A stretch of 64,000 nt of DNA from an uncultured Clostridium sp. (lineage in GTDB: Bacteria; Bacillota; Clostridia; TANB77; CAG-508). Shown here one piece after another: positions 1 through 11,092 of the stretch. The first letter of the stretch is position 1. Each line of letters starts with the position of its first letter. The notes beneath the pieces are model-generated. The model was not told the DNA's origin, made no database searches, and saw nothing but the letters and a program-made list of their open reading frames with translations. Where the stretch lies: positions 1-64,000 of the forward strand of contig CAMMWP010000001.1 of assembly GCA_946500615.1 (NCBI GenBank), in the 5' to 3' direction. A program made the position numbers and the translations under genes.

Positions 1-173
1 ATCTTACACTTGATGTTAGTTTTACAAACTATATTTTACTTTTACAATTTACCACTTTGTTGTCAGTTAGTTATCATTCAGACTTTCCAATCTGAGAATA
101 AGCATATAGTATATTTTTAAATTAGAAGGACTGAGCTGTAATCTTACAGATACGAACTATAACTTATTGATAC

Positions 174-1637
174 TTAATCTCCTATTGGAGCATAATCATC
201 CGTAACAATCGGTTTATTACTTGTAAAATCTTTTATCTCACTATTTAATAAGTCTATATACGCTTCTTTTTGTTCGTTAATATTTGTAGTTCCTTTAAAA
301 CCTATCAATATAATATTTTGTGTTTCCGAATTCTGTCTATCCTTATTTACCTTAAAAACTTTTACATCATCAAATACTGCTTTATATGTACTATATTCAT
401 ATTGTATAAAATCAGCATCTTTCCCCTCTAAAGGTGATACTATATTTGTTATAACTGTACCATTATCTTTTAAATCTGCATATGCTTTTTTCATTGCCTC
501 ATAAGTTGTCAATTCAAATGGAGCATTCATACCTTTAAAAGCATCTATAAAAATCGTATCATACTTTTTATTGGTATAATTTAAATAACTTCTTCCATCT
601 TGTGTAATTAATCCTAAATTTGGATTTTCTTTATCTAAACCAAATTCTTCTTCCGCAATTTTGGTCATTGTATCATCTATTTCTACAACATTAATGGTTT
701 TGTCTTCATATTTCTTTAGGTAATGCATTGGATATGTATATGCTGCTCCACCAATCATCAATGCATCTTTTGCATCTTTATGATAATATTCAAATAAGTC
801 ATAGTAATATAGGTATTTTGCTCCCATCTCTCCTGTTTCTTGATTTATATAAGATTCGATTCCTGTATCTACCTGTAATGTTTTATAAGTAGTTTCTTCT
901 GTTTGTGCTTGTCTTACCCATATTCTACTGTATTCAGAATCTACGTCTTTTATAATTTCTGGATGGGCACTTTTAAAGTAGTAATTGCCTAATAAATTTA
1001 ACCCAATGATGATTACTAATTCTATGATAACCCAAAGATAATATTTTTTATCTTTCTTATTAAATAAATAGATAGATAATGCCCACAACAATATTGAACA
1101 GCCTAATATGATATTTCTAACGCCTAAATTAGGAATTAACACAAATCCCGAGAAAAAAGTACCAACAATACTTCCTATTGTAGATAATGAAGATATTTTC
1201 CCAGAAGTCGTTCCTACATTATCCATGCTATTATTTTTTATTTTTACTGCTATAGGAGACACTGTCGCTAATAAAAAGCTTGGAATCCCAAATGTAACAG
1301 TTGCACATATAATCGCAACTAAAATAAGATTGTTTGTAGATTGTGCTAAGACTTCTATAAAATTCGTTTCTAGAATTGGTATGAAACTTGTTGCAATTGC
1401 AGAAATCAATAAATAACTTGATAATACATTAATATCATTGTCTTTGTTTCTATCTGCTAATTTTCCTCCTAACCAATACCCTATACTCATACTTGTTAAC
1501 ATGATTCCTATAATTGTTGTCCAAATCAAATTAGAACTACCAACATATGGTGACAATATTCTAGCTGCAATTAGCTCTAACATCATTGTCAATGCTCCAC
1601 TTAGAAACACTGTTATTTCTAACTTATATTTTCTCAT
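174..1637 (-). CDS. Membrane-bound spermidine synthase-like protein (polytopic N-terminus + SpeE-like methyltransferase fold)
   Basis: 487-aa ORF; multiple TM segments followed by ALMIGGAAYTYPMHYLKKY...NVVEIDDTM and FIDAFKG motifs. Confidence 0.8.
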   Translation of the reverse strand: MRKYKLEITVFLSGALTMMLELIAARILSPYVGSSNLIWTTIIGIMLTSMSIGYWLGGKLADRNKDNDINVLSSYLLISAIATSFIPILETNFIEVLAQSTNNLILVAIICATVTFGIPSFLLATVSPIAVKIKNNSMDNVGTTSGKISSLSTIGSIVGTFFSGFVLIPNLGVRNIILGCSILLWALSIYLFNKKDKKYYLWVIIELVIIIGLNLLGNYYFKSAHPEIIKDVDSEYSRIWVRQAQTEETTYKTLQVDTGIESYINQETGEMGAKYLYYYDLFEYYHKDAKDALMIGGAAYTYPMHYLKKYEDKTINVVEIDDTMTKIAEEEFGLDKENPNLGLITQDGRSYLNYTNKKYDTIFIDAFKGMNAPFELTTYEAMKKAYADLKDNGTVITNIVSPLEGKDADFIQYEYSTYKAVFDDVKVFKVNKDRQNSETQNIILIGFKGTTNINEQKEAYIDLLNSEIKDFTSNKPIVTDDYAPIGD

Positions 1638-1654
1638 ATTTTTTTCCTCTTATA

Positions 1655-3763
1655 TTACTGTTTTTTCTTTTTGGTCGTTTTTTTAGTTTTTACCGTCTTT
1701 TTCTTAGTATTATTTTCTTCAAATTCTATTTTTTCTTCTGGATTCCACTTTTCGCCTTTTTTTGGCTTATTCCATGAAATATAATCACAAGATTTTGGAT
1801 TATTTTCACAAATATAATAATTCCTTTTTCTTTTTGTTTTTCTGATTTGCACTTTCGCTCCACATTTAGGACATGGTACATCTATCGTTTCTACAATTGG
1901 CTTCGCATTTTTACATTCTGGATATCCCGGACATGCTAAAAATTTCCCATATCTTCCATATTTATAAACCATCATTCTTCCACATTTTTCACATTTTACG
2001 TCTGATACTTCTTCCACCATTTCTACATGTTCTAATTCTTTTTCTACTTTTTCAACTTCTTTTTCAAATGGTCCATAAAATTCTCGGATCATCTTTTTCC
2101 ATTTTTCATGTCCTTCTGCTATTTCATCAAATTCATCTTCTATTTTCGCTGTAAATTCTATGTTAATAACATCTGTGAAGTTTTCTGTTAATAATTTATT
2201 TACAATCTTTCCTAATTCTGTTGGATATAATTGTTTTTTTTCTTTTTCTATGTATCTTCTTTCTAAAATTGTTGTAATTGTTGGAGAATATGTACTTGGT
2301 CTTCCAATTCCTTTCTCTTCCAATGCTTTTACCAAACTTGCTTCTGTATATCTTGGTGGTGGCTCTGTAAAACTTTGTTTTGGATTTAGTTTCTTTAATG
2401 TTACCTCTTGATTTTCTTCTAGTTCTGGTAACATGTTTTGTTCTTCTTTTTCTTCAATGTCTGTGCCTTCAACATATAATGTCATAAATCCTTTAAACTT
2501 TAGTGTTTGACCACTAGCTTTAAAATCATAAGAATTTGCTTTGATATTTACATTCATTGTATCATACACAGCTGCTGTCATTTGGCTTGCTAAAAATCGA
2601 TTGTATACTAATTTATATAATTTGTATTGATCATTTGTTAGACTATCTTTTATACTATCTGGCTCAATATCAATATAGGTTGGTCTGATAGCTTCATGTG
2701 CATCTTGTGCATCTTTTTTAGCTCTATAATATCGATTTTCATAATAATTTTCACCATATAGTCTCGTAATTTGTGTTTTTGCTACACTTCTTGCTTCTTC
2801 TGATATTCTTGTTGAGTCTGTTCTCATATAGGTAATTAGTCCTACTGTACCTTTTTGAGGTATTTTGACTCCTTCATATAATCCTTGTGCAACAGACATT
2901 GTTTTCTTTAACGTAAATCCCAATTTTCTTGATGCTTCTTGTTGCATTGTACTTGTTGTAAATGGTGGTGCGGGTGTTCTTTTTTTCTCTCCTTTTTTTA
3001 CTTCACTTACAGTATATTTTGCATTTTCTACATCTTTTATAATTGCTTTCACTTCATCATTTGAGTGGATATCTACTTTTTTACCATTTTTTCCATAAAA
3101 ATGTGCTTCAAAATCTTTTTTTGTTTTTGGATCTTGTAAATTTGCATAAATATTCCAATACTCTTCTGGAATAAATTTTTCAATTTCATTTTCTCTGTCT
3201 ACAATTAATTTTACTGCTACTGATTGCACTCTTCCAGCAGACAATCCTCTTCTGACTTTTTTCCATAATACTGGACTAATTTTATATCCTACAATTCTAT
3301 CTAATACTCTTCTTGCTTGTTGTGCATCTACTAAATTCACATCAATATCTCTTGGTTCTTTGATAGCTTTTTGTACGGCATTTTTTGTGATTTCATTAAA
3401 CGTTACTCTCGTTATTTTTGCCTTTTCGTCTTCTAAAATTTTAGCTAAATGCCATGCAATAGCTTCTCCTTCACGGTCAGGGTCAGTTGCTATATATATT
3501 TTTTTTGCTTGTTTTGCATCTTTTTTTAGAGATTTTATTAAATCTCCTTTTCCTCTAATATTTATATATTCTGGTTCAAAATCATGTTCTATATCGATTC
3601 CCATTTTAGATTTTGGTAGATCTCGAATATGTCCCATTGATGCTACTACTTTTGTGCTACCACCTAAAAATTTTTTAATTGTGTTTGCTTTCGCAGGTGA
3701 TTCCACGATAATTAATTTATCAGCCATTGGATTTCCTCCATCATTTTTAATATTATTTTCCAT
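1655..3763 (-). CDS. topA: DNA topoisomerase I (type IA) with C-terminal zinc fingers
   Basis: LIIVESPAKANTIKKFLG, ATDPDREGEAIAWHL, TYMRTDSTRIS, CxxC zinc-finger repeats. Confidence 0.97.
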   Translation of the reverse strand: MENNIKNDGGNPMADKLIIVESPAKANTIKKFLGGSTKVVASMGHIRDLPKSKMGIDIEHDFEPEYINIRGKGDLIKSLKKDAKQAKKIYIATDPDREGEAIAWHLAKILEDEKAKITRVTFNEITKNAVQKAIKEPRDIDVNLVDAQQARRVLDRIVGYKISPVLWKKVRRGLSAGRVQSVAVKLIVDRENEIEKFIPEEYWNIYANLQDPKTKKDFEAHFYGKNGKKVDIHSNDEVKAIIKDVENAKYTVSEVKKGEKKRTPAPPFTTSTMQQEASRKLGFTLKKTMSVAQGLYEGVKIPQKGTVGLITYMRTDSTRISEEARSVAKTQITRLYGENYYENRYYRAKKDAQDAHEAIRPTYIDIEPDSIKDSLTNDQYKLYKLVYNRFLASQMTAAVYDTMNVNIKANSYDFKASGQTLKFKGFMTLYVEGTDIEEKEEQNMLPELEENQEVTLKKLNPKQSFTEPPPRYTEASLVKALEEKGIGRPSTYSPTITTILERRYIEKEKKQLYPTELGKIVNKLLTENFTDVINIEFTAKIEDEFDEIAEGHEKWKKMIREFYGPFEKEVEKVEKELEHVEMVEEVSDVKCEKCGRMMVYKYGRYGKFLACPGYPECKNAKPIVETIDVPCPKCGAKVQIRKTKRKRNYYICENNPKSCDYISWNKPKKGEKWNPEEKIEFEENNTKKKTVKTKKTTKKKKQ

Positions 3764-3833
3764 ATATAGTATTCTAGCTTAAAAGAACAGATTTTGCAAG
3801 CTTTTTCATCATGTTTTTACGAACCGTAACGGA

Positions 3834-4223
3834 TTAAAATAGTTCCTTACTCAAATCTGCTAAAACATCTTCTACCCCAATTGGTGTGACTTCATTTTCT
3901 TTAAATAGTTCTAGTATTTTGTTCACTTTCTGTTCATCATTTGATAAATAGGTAATTTCTTTATTTTCTATTGTTGTATTGTTCGGAATATATTCCGTTT
4001 TTATTACCGCGATACCAAATTTAGCGTTTTCTTGCTTTACAAATTGATCTTCATTTATTTTCTTATAGTATTCTAATTTAATTGGATAATGAATCCCTGC
4101 TTCTATCAATTTTTCCTTTTCAATAAATTTTCCGCCATAAAATGTTTTCATCTTTTTCCTCCTTTTTTCTTTCGTACTGTTCCATGATACTATGAAGGTA
4201 TTCACTTTGCAAGAACTTTTCAT
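3834..4223 (-). CDS. Small conserved protein, DUF6514-like; probable start is the internal MKTFYGGKF
   Basis: ORF with RBS upstream of the internal ATG; family assignment from memory. Confidence 0.5.
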   Translation of the reverse strand: MKSSCKVNTFIVSWNSTKEKRRKKMKTFYGGKFIEKEKLIEAGIHYPIKLEYYKKINEDQFVKQENAKFGIAVIKTEYIPNNTTIENKEITYLSNDEQKVNKILELFKENEVTPIGVEDVLADLSKELF

Positions 4224-4458
4224 CGCAATATTTTACATATTTCTACTATTTATTATCTTTTTAGTATCTTTTCGATTTTTTCTATTTTATTTAGTATTAT
4301 TTGTTTTTCTATATAGACACTATTCGATGGATTTAGACAAGTTATTTTTTGTATACTATTATTAATACTTATTGTTACGTAAGGGTATATTTTTTATCAT
4401 ATAATTAAAAATAGTAGTAATTTTTTTATTTTCGTTACTACTATTTCTTTATTTATAT

Positions 4459-6204
4459 TTACTTTTTACTACCAGCTTGTTTTAATCTTAAATATCCTAA
4501 TTCTTCCCAAGAATTATATGCCAAATTTAGTCTGAATAATAGCTTTGGTTTCGGACCTGCTCTGTTTTTATCTACAACACAAGCATAATATCTTACATCT
4601 GGGTCATCATACTTTTTTAAGTCATAATATGTTTCGTCTATTTCTTTTAGTGAATATTCATAATCTTGTAGGTTCTCTCGATTGATTTGTTTTATTAAAC
4701 ATAATGTATCTAGCACTTCTTTCACTGTTCTACTTACTGCTAAATCATTTACATTTAGATTGATTGGTAATGTTGATGTCTCTGTTAATTGCAATGAAGA
4801 ACAAATAAAGATTTCAAAGTTTTGAGCTATATTAGATAATATGGTAGCTGTTTTTTTGATTTCTTCAGAATTACCAATATTAGCTGTATCTGTTTTTAAT
4901 GTATCATAAAATACATATTCTATTTTTTCTTTATAATAATAATTCATGATTACTTTTCTTAGTTCATCATTTGTATGGTCTGTTATATTCATAAAATGAA
5001 TGGAATTATTCATTTCTTTATTAATCCAGTCTGTTACAGCAATGACTTGGTTGAACTGTGTTGATTCTTTTTGTAAGCGTTTTATAAAGTCTTTTTGTTT
5101 TTCATCTTTCTCTTTTAAAACATGCCCTTGTTCGTCTACTTTCACTTTTTTAGGATCGTCCGCTTTAAATTGTAAAGCTAAAATTTCATTTTCTGTGATA
5201 TTTACTTTTTGTCCATGAATTTTTTGAATTTCTGGATTATTCACAATTGTTGTTATTAAGCATAGTTTCATTTTTTCTTCTGACATTTCATTAGAAATTA
5301 TTAAAACTTTCTTCTTATTGACAAATGCTGTATATGCTGCTAAATCAATTGCAAATCTACTTTTTCCCGAGTTTGATGGCATTGCATAAGCCATGGTTTC
5401 TCCTTTTCTTATTCCTTTAAATACTTGTGTTAAAATTGGAAATGGTAAAGAGAGTCCACTCGTTAAGTTATTAGATCCTTCTTCAAGAAAACTTGTTAAA
5501 TCTTTATTTAAAATTGTTCGTTTAAATTTATCTGTTACTGTTACTTGATTAATTGCTGATTCTACTTCTTCTACTGACATTTGTTTATATAATTTATATT
5601 TCCTTATTTCTACAATTTTATCTTGAATATTTTTTACTGGATTTTCTATATATGCTTTTCTTAAAACAAATATTTTTTTTAATTCTATATAGATTTGTTC
5701 CATATCATAGTTTTTATTTCTCACATTTTTTCTTAACTCATTTTTATATCTATACACTTCTTCCGAATCTTTTGCAAAATTAAATCCCTCTTTTGCAACC
5801 TCTGGTGTGTACTTTCCACCTTCTGTAAATAATACACTTTTATATACATTTAATATGTTATCATCTTCAAAATAGCACTCTGTATATATATAATAATATC
5901 TAGAAATGGATTTAGGATTTTCTAACAATAATCCTATATATATATGTTCTAATTCAGAATTTTCTAATTCAGTAGGAAAGATTGCTTCTTTGTCTTCATT
6001 TCCTTCTAAATTTTCGTCTTCTAAAGATTTTTTTTCTGAATTTTTTTGTTCTTCGTCATTTAATTTTTTTAATTTTGCTAATGCATTTTTATATTCTCCT
6101 GCTTGGACTGCCGATTTGACTTCTGTTATTTTTCTTCTATTATTTTCAGTTACTGGTATTTGGTCAATTATTTCATATATCTTTCTTTCTGTTTCATTAA
6201 CCAT
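4459..6204 (-). CDS. DnaB-like/RecA-fold ATPase (replicative-helicase-like)
   Basis: SNSGKSRFAIDLAAYTA Walker A and LIISNEMSEEKM, DnaB C-domain-like. Confidence 0.7.
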   Translation of the reverse strand: MVNETERKIYEIIDQIPVTENNRRKITEVKSAVQAGEYKNALAKLKKLNDEEQKNSEKKSLEDENLEGNEDKEAIFPTELENSELEHIYIGLLLENPKSISRYYYIYTECYFEDDNILNVYKSVLFTEGGKYTPEVAKEGFNFAKDSEEVYRYKNELRKNVRNKNYDMEQIYIELKKIFVLRKAYIENPVKNIQDKIVEIRKYKLYKQMSVEEVESAINQVTVTDKFKRTILNKDLTSFLEEGSNNLTSGLSLPFPILTQVFKGIRKGETMAYAMPSNSGKSRFAIDLAAYTAFVNKKKVLIISNEMSEEKMKLCLITTIVNNPEIQKIHGQKVNITENEILALQFKADDPKKVKVDEQGHVLKEKDEKQKDFIKRLQKESTQFNQVIAVTDWINKEMNNSIHFMNITDHTNDELRKVIMNYYYKEKIEYVFYDTLKTDTANIGNSEEIKKTATILSNIAQNFEIFICSSLQLTETSTLPINLNVNDLAVSRTVKEVLDTLCLIKQINRENLQDYEYSLKEIDETYYDLKKYDDPDVRYYACVVDKNRAGPKPKLLFRLNLAYNSWEELGYLRLKQAGSKK

Positions 6205-6215
6205 TGTTTCTCCTC

Positions 6216-6833
6216 CTACTTGATTAAAATTCTTACTTCTTTATTTTTTACAAGTTCCTTAAACTTTATAGCATCTCCTTTATCTCCTACAATACATCCA
6301 TAATGTGTTGGTATAACAACTTTTGCTTTTATTGTATTTGCTAACATAGATGCTTCTTGATAATCCATTGTATATGTTCCACCAATTGGTATAAATGCTT
6401 CGTCACATTCAATATTTTGTATTTCTTCTATATTATCTGTATCACCAGCTATATAATATTTTTTGTTCCCACATTCAATTATATATCCTACCCAACTATT
6501 TTGTTTTGGGTGAAAATTTTTATTTTTGTTATATGCATATGTTGTCTTGAAATGTAATCCCTGTACACAATATTCTCTATTTGGCTCTACGATTACTACA
6601 TTTTCTTTTCCGAATAACATTTCTGCCTTTTCTTTTATATCCTCTGTAACAATGTATTTGGTTCCTTCTTTTTTTACTTTTTCAATATCTTCTGGTGAGA
6701 AATGATCATAATGAGAATGTGTACAAAATATATAATCTGCATCATGATACTTTTCATTCATTTTAAATGGGTCTATGTAAATCACTTTATCTTCCACTAT
6801 TTTTATACTATTATGGCATAATACTTCTACCAT
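6216..6833 (-). CDS. MBL-fold metal-dependent hydrolase
   Basis: CTHSHYDHFSPEDI, AGDTDN, PTHYG motifs. Confidence 0.85.
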   Translation of the reverse strand: MVEVLCHNSIKIVEDKVIYIDPFKMNEKYHDADYIFCTHSHYDHFSPEDIEKVKKEGTKYIVTEDIKEKAEMLFGKENVVIVEPNREYCVQGLHFKTTYAYNKNKNFHPKQNSWVGYIIECGNKKYYIAGDTDNIEEIQNIECDEAFIPIGGTYTMDYQEASMLANTIKAKVVIPTHYGCIVGDKGDAIKFKELVKNKEVRILIK

Positions 6834-6868
6834 ATCTTCACTCCTTTCTTGAAAGTAAACAAATAACG

Positions 6869-8089
6869 CTATTTTACTTCGTCCTTTCTAAATATAATTA
6901 AATTTTCTACTCCTATATTTCCTGCTCTTGTAATGGAATGATATCCATATTTTTCTTTTAGTTGATCTATGGCTTTATCCAATTTTTCTTGTTTCTCATT
7001 ATGAGGATCATGAAATAACGATATCTGCCTTTCTTCTTTATCTGTTAAATCATCTACTCTAACACCTACTAATCTAATAGGTGTCCCTTTTATGTACATT
7101 TGTTTTAATAGTTCTTTGGCTAGATGAAATATTTCTTTTGTGCTTGCTGTTGCTATTGCTAATTTCTTTTGGTGAGAAGTGTCTACAAAATTCTTATTAC
7201 GTAATTGCACATTCACTACTCTTGCTAATAATTTTTCTTTTCTCAATCTATAAGTTACTTGTTCTGTTAATGCAAGAACGATTTCTTCTAGTTTTTCTAT
7301 ATTGGTAACATCTTCTGGTAATGTGATAGAATTTCCTACACCTTTTGGTTTTTCTTTTATATATTTTACTTCAGAATCATCTATACCGTTGGCATATTCC
7401 CACATCATGATTCCATGTTTTCCAAATTTATTTTGCAATATTCTTTTATCTGTTTTTGCTAACTCGCCAATGGTTCTTATTTGCATATTATATAATTTAG
7501 GAACAGTTCGCTTTCCTAACATAAACAGTTCTGATACAGGAAGTGTCCACATTTTGTTTGGAATTTCATTCTCAAAAAGTGTATGTACTCTATCTGGCTT
7601 TGTGAAATCAGATGCCATTTTAGCCAATAACTTGTTATGCGCGACACCAACATTTACTGTAAATCCTAATTCTTTTTTTACCCTTTTATTAATCTCATTT
7701 GCTTTATGAATTAATGTATCATTCATTAAATATTGCGTCATATCTAAAAAACATTCATCAATGCTAAATCTTTCTATCTTGTCTGTATATTCTTGCAATA
7801 CATGGTATAGTTTATTTGAATATTCTCTATATATCTTAAAATTAGATGGAAATATTCTTAAGCCCAGACATTTTTGTTTTGCTTGATAGATTGTTTCTGC
7901 TGTTCTAACACCACATTCTTTTGCTTTCATACTTTTGGCTAAAACAATTCCCGACCTTTTAGATTCATCTCCTCCAATAACTGCTGGTATTTCCCTTATA
8001 TCTATATTGCTTCCATTTTTTAACATGTCTAATGCTGTCCAACTTAAAAATGCATTATTGACATCTACATGTAATATCTGTCGTTCCAT
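6869..8089 (-). CDS. dinB: DNA polymerase IV (Y-family)
   Basis: HVDVNNAFLSW, RFSIDECFLDMT, VGVAHNKLLAKMASDFTKPD. Confidence 0.93.
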   Translation of the reverse strand: MERQILHVDVNNAFLSWTALDMLKNGSNIDIREIPAVIGGDESKRSGIVLAKSMKAKECGVRTAETIYQAKQKCLGLRIFPSNFKIYREYSNKLYHVLQEYTDKIERFSIDECFLDMTQYLMNDTLIHKANEINKRVKKELGFTVNVGVAHNKLLAKMASDFTKPDRVHTLFENEIPNKMWTLPVSELFMLGKRTVPKLYNMQIRTIGELAKTDKRILQNKFGKHGIMMWEYANGIDDSEVKYIKEKPKGVGNSITLPEDVTNIEKLEEIVLALTEQVTYRLRKEKLLARVVNVQLRNKNFVDTSHQKKLAIATASTKEIFHLAKELLKQMYIKGTPIRLVGVRVDDLTDKEERQISLFHDPHNEKQEKLDKAIDQLKEKYGYHSITRAGNIGVENLIIFRKDEVK

Positions 8090-8169
8090 ATTATCACCAT
8101 TTAGATTATAGAATGTATGTTTGGTTTTGTCAATATATTTTTTTCACTTCATTGTTTTTTCTGTACTTT

Positions 8170-8973
8170 TTATTCTCCGCCTAATTTTCTTTTTTGTGCC
8201 ATATACGTAAATTTACTAATGATAGATGTTGGCATTATTTTCGCTCCAAGCCTTGCAAATTTCACATCGATTCCCGGAACAATATAGAATTTACCTTTTT
8301 CCAATTTTTTAATTGCATATTTGGCAACTTGCATACTGTCTGCTTCTCTTAAGTGGAAATCGACATTGGCTACTTTATTAAAATTTGTTTTTACTGGACC
8401 CGGACATAATATGCTAATTTGTACTTTTGAATGTTCTTTTTTTAGCTCTTCTCGAATGCTTTCTGTCAATTTAACTACATAATTTTTAGTTGCATAATAT
8501 GTTGCCATTAATGGTCCCGGCATAAATCCTGCAATGGATGCTACATTTAAAATTTTTCCTTCATTTTTTTGTTTCATGTCTGTTAAATATAATTTTGTCA
8601 GTATGTGATAGGCAATGACATTGGTTTTTATCATATGAATATCTTTTTCTAAACTCGTTTTTGTAAAGTTTCCACATTCTCCAAATCCTGCATTATTGAT
8701 TAAGATATCCACATTTCGTACTCTATTGTGGATTTCTTTACAATGCTCTTCATTACTTAAATCCATAGATAATATTTCAATTTTTGCATCTTTTTCTAAT
8801 TCTTTTTTTACTTCTTCTAATTTTTTTTCGTCTCTTGCTATTAGCACTAGTTCATTTTCTTTTTTTGCTAAGATTCTTGCCATGTCTCGTCCTATTCCAG
8901 ATGATGCTCCTGTTATTAAAATTTTCAAACTAAATCCTCCTTGTATAATATGTTTATAAGGTTTTATAAACAT
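8170..8973 (-). CDS. SDR-family oxidoreductase
   Basis: ITGASSGIGRDMA, NNAGFGE, YYATKNYV. Confidence 0.9.
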   Translation of the reverse strand: MFIKPYKHIIQGGFSLKILITGASSGIGRDMARILAKKENELVLIARDEKKLEEVKKELEKDAKIEILSMDLSNEEHCKEIHNRVRNVDILINNAGFGECGNFTKTSLEKDIHMIKTNVIAYHILTKLYLTDMKQKNEGKILNVASIAGFMPGPLMATYYATKNYVVKLTESIREELKKEHSKVQISILCPGPVKTNFNKVANVDFHLREADSMQVAKYAIKKLEKGKFYIVPGIDVKFARLGAKIMPTSIISKFTYMAQKRKLGGE

Positions 8974-9117
8974 ATTTTTTCTTTTTAGTATTTGTTTCTT
9001 TTGTTATTTTATTATACTTTTTTTTGACTTTCAAGTGTTTTTTTATTGATATACCTTACTTGTAAATATCTTATTTATTTAATTCATCTATACTAAAATG
9101 ACAATAGAGGTGTACAT

Positions 9118-9324
9118 ATGCTTTATTTTAGAATTGAAGAATTATTAAAAAAGAAAAATAAATCAAAGTATTGGCTTTGCCAAAATATGAATATTACTTC
9201 CCATAATTTAAATCGCGTTATTCGTGGGGAAACAAATTCTATTTCCTTTAAATATCTTGAAGATCTTTGTAAATATTTAGATTGTACTTTAGATGAGCTT
9301 ATTCATTTAAATAAAGAGGCTTAA
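9118..9324 (+). CDS. Small Cro/CI-type HTH regulator
   Basis: 68-aa HTH_XRE-like protein. Confidence 0.75.
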   Translation: MLYFRIEELLKKKNKSKYWLCQNMNITSHNLNRVIRGETNSISFKYLEDLCKYLDCTLDELIHLNKEA

Positions 9325-9388
9325 TGCCTCTTTGTTAATTTTATAATTATTATTCTATCTTCTCTTTTTCAATTTAAAATCTTCATTT

Positions 9389-10714
9389 TTACAAATATAA
9401 AGCGATACGGAAACCAATACAATCATTTATAAATCCTGGATCTGTGCCGTCACGCTTAGAGCTTGGATAACTAATCCCTGTATTATAATAGCTTCCCCCT
9501 CTAGTAATACGCGCGCTAGAATCATAAGATTCCATTGTCCATTCAACTACATTTCCAGCTAAATCATATATATTGTTTACTGCATAATCTGCATTTACAC
9601 CTGTCTTTGCTAGAGTCCCTTTCCAACTATTTTTATTTTCTGTTTCATCATAATTTCCTTTTCCTGTTGAATCGGCTACAAAACTTGTTAATGTACTATC
9701 TTCATTTTTATATCCACTATCTATCCATTGCATAATTGCATCCCATTGTACCCCATATATCAGAGTACTTGTCACAAATGTATATCCATTTTTACTTGCA
9801 AATTCTTTTGCTTTTTGTACAGCTCCTCCTGTTTGATTTGTCATATCATTACTATCTGCCCACCCTATATAATTATAGGTATTTTTTCCTTGCTTGATAA
9901 CAACCTCATCTGCAATTCCAGAATTTCCATTTCTTTCAGAAGCGCTTTCTATTCCTGCCTCATATCTCCCTACATAAAATCCATTATGCTCTAACACACT
10001 ACTTTTCATAGCATTATATTCAGATCCCTCATTGACATATCCATTTGCATATGGTTCTTCGCAATCATCTAGCTGAGAATCTGCTTGTCCCTCATAATAT
10101 CCTTCATAAGTTTTAAAGTCTGCATCATTTTCCACTGGTACCCACACAAATTGATTTCCCTTTAATGTTTTAGCTACTTCCCAACTCGTTCCTTTATTTT
10201 CATCTTCTGAATGATCACTTATGACAATTCCTGTTGCTTTTGTTCCTCCTACGTAATAAAATCCTTTTGGTATTGTTACACCTTCTATAGTAGTTCCTAA
10301 ATTATCATCTTCATCTATAGTATCTCCTACTGTTACACTTCCATCTGCATTGATGGTTACTTCATATCCATCTACTTTTACTTTGTCTGGCAAACTTGAT
10401 ATTTTATTTGTGTCTGATATTGGATTATCTTTATATGTTAATCCTTCTATTTTTGATAATTCTGTATTTAGATCGTTCATATTTATCTTTGCATCTGTTC
10501 CATAACTTGCCTGTATGGCTAATTTCACTTGCTCTTCTGCATTGGCTTGTTTTGTTTTTTCACTTGCTTGATTTGCCTTTGTTAATATTCCATTTTCTCC
10601 TGCTAGAGTTGCAATGGTTACCCCTGCTAAAATTAATAGCACTATAATGGTAATTACTAATGCTATTAAAGTAATACCCTTTGTACTTTTGTTTATTTCA
10701 ATGCTTTGTTTCAT
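9389..10714 (-). CDS. Prepilin-type N-terminus fused to FGE-sulfatase/C-type-lectin-like domain
   Basis: N-term KGITLIALVITIIVLLILAGVTIATL; C-term NNIYDLAGNVVEWT...RGGSYY...CIGFRIALYL. Confidence 0.85.
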   Translation of the reverse strand: MKQSIEINKSTKGITLIALVITIIVLLILAGVTIATLAGENGILTKANQASEKTKQANAEEQVKLAIQASYGTDAKINMNDLNTELSKIEGLTYKDNPISDTNKISSLPDKVKVDGYEVTINADGSVTVGDTIDEDDNLGTTIEGVTIPKGFYYVGGTKATGIVISDHSEDENKGTSWEVAKTLKGNQFVWVPVENDADFKTYEGYYEGQADSQLDDCEEPYANGYVNEGSEYNAMKSSVLEHNGFYVGRYEAGIESASERNGNSGIADEVVIKQGKNTYNYIGWADSNDMTNQTGGAVQKAKEFASKNGYTFVTSTLIYGVQWDAIMQWIDSGYKNEDSTLTSFVADSTGKGNYDETENKNSWKGTLAKTGVNADYAVNNIYDLAGNVVEWTMESYDSSARITRGGSYYNTGISYPSSKRDGTDPGFINDCIGFRIALYL

Positions 10715-11092
10715 CTTTTGTTTCTCCTTTCTTTTAAGGTATTTGTAGATACCCTATTTAAAATGATTATAACAAACATTAAGATATTTGTAAATATTGT
10801 ACTATATTAATTTATCTTTCTCCACTTTTAATACAACTGAAAAATAATATTGGGCTTTTTTAATATTCTCTCTATTTATACAATTTTAAAGTCTACTTCA
10901 TTGTTTGTGTATATTGCCAGAATGAAGCAATTTTTTTGATATAAAAATTGATTTCTTTTGATAATGAAACTTATTCATTTTACTTTGTGTTGCAAAACAA
11001 AAAGTTTCATAATGTTTCTTATTACAAAAAAAGTATTGAAAATCCTTATTTTTTATAAACTATATTCAATACTTATTTCAAAAAATTTAATT

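Noticed and set aside
1108-1416. Plus-strand ORFs opposite long genes (e.g. 1108-1416, 3360-3782, 9728-9994, 46490-46906, 52924-53391)
   Set aside because: Low-complexity F/L/S/I-rich shadows of well-supported minus-strand genes.
9389-10714. A complete diversity-generating retroelement
   Set aside because: Only the potential target fold is present; no reverse transcriptase or template repeat was seen in the window.
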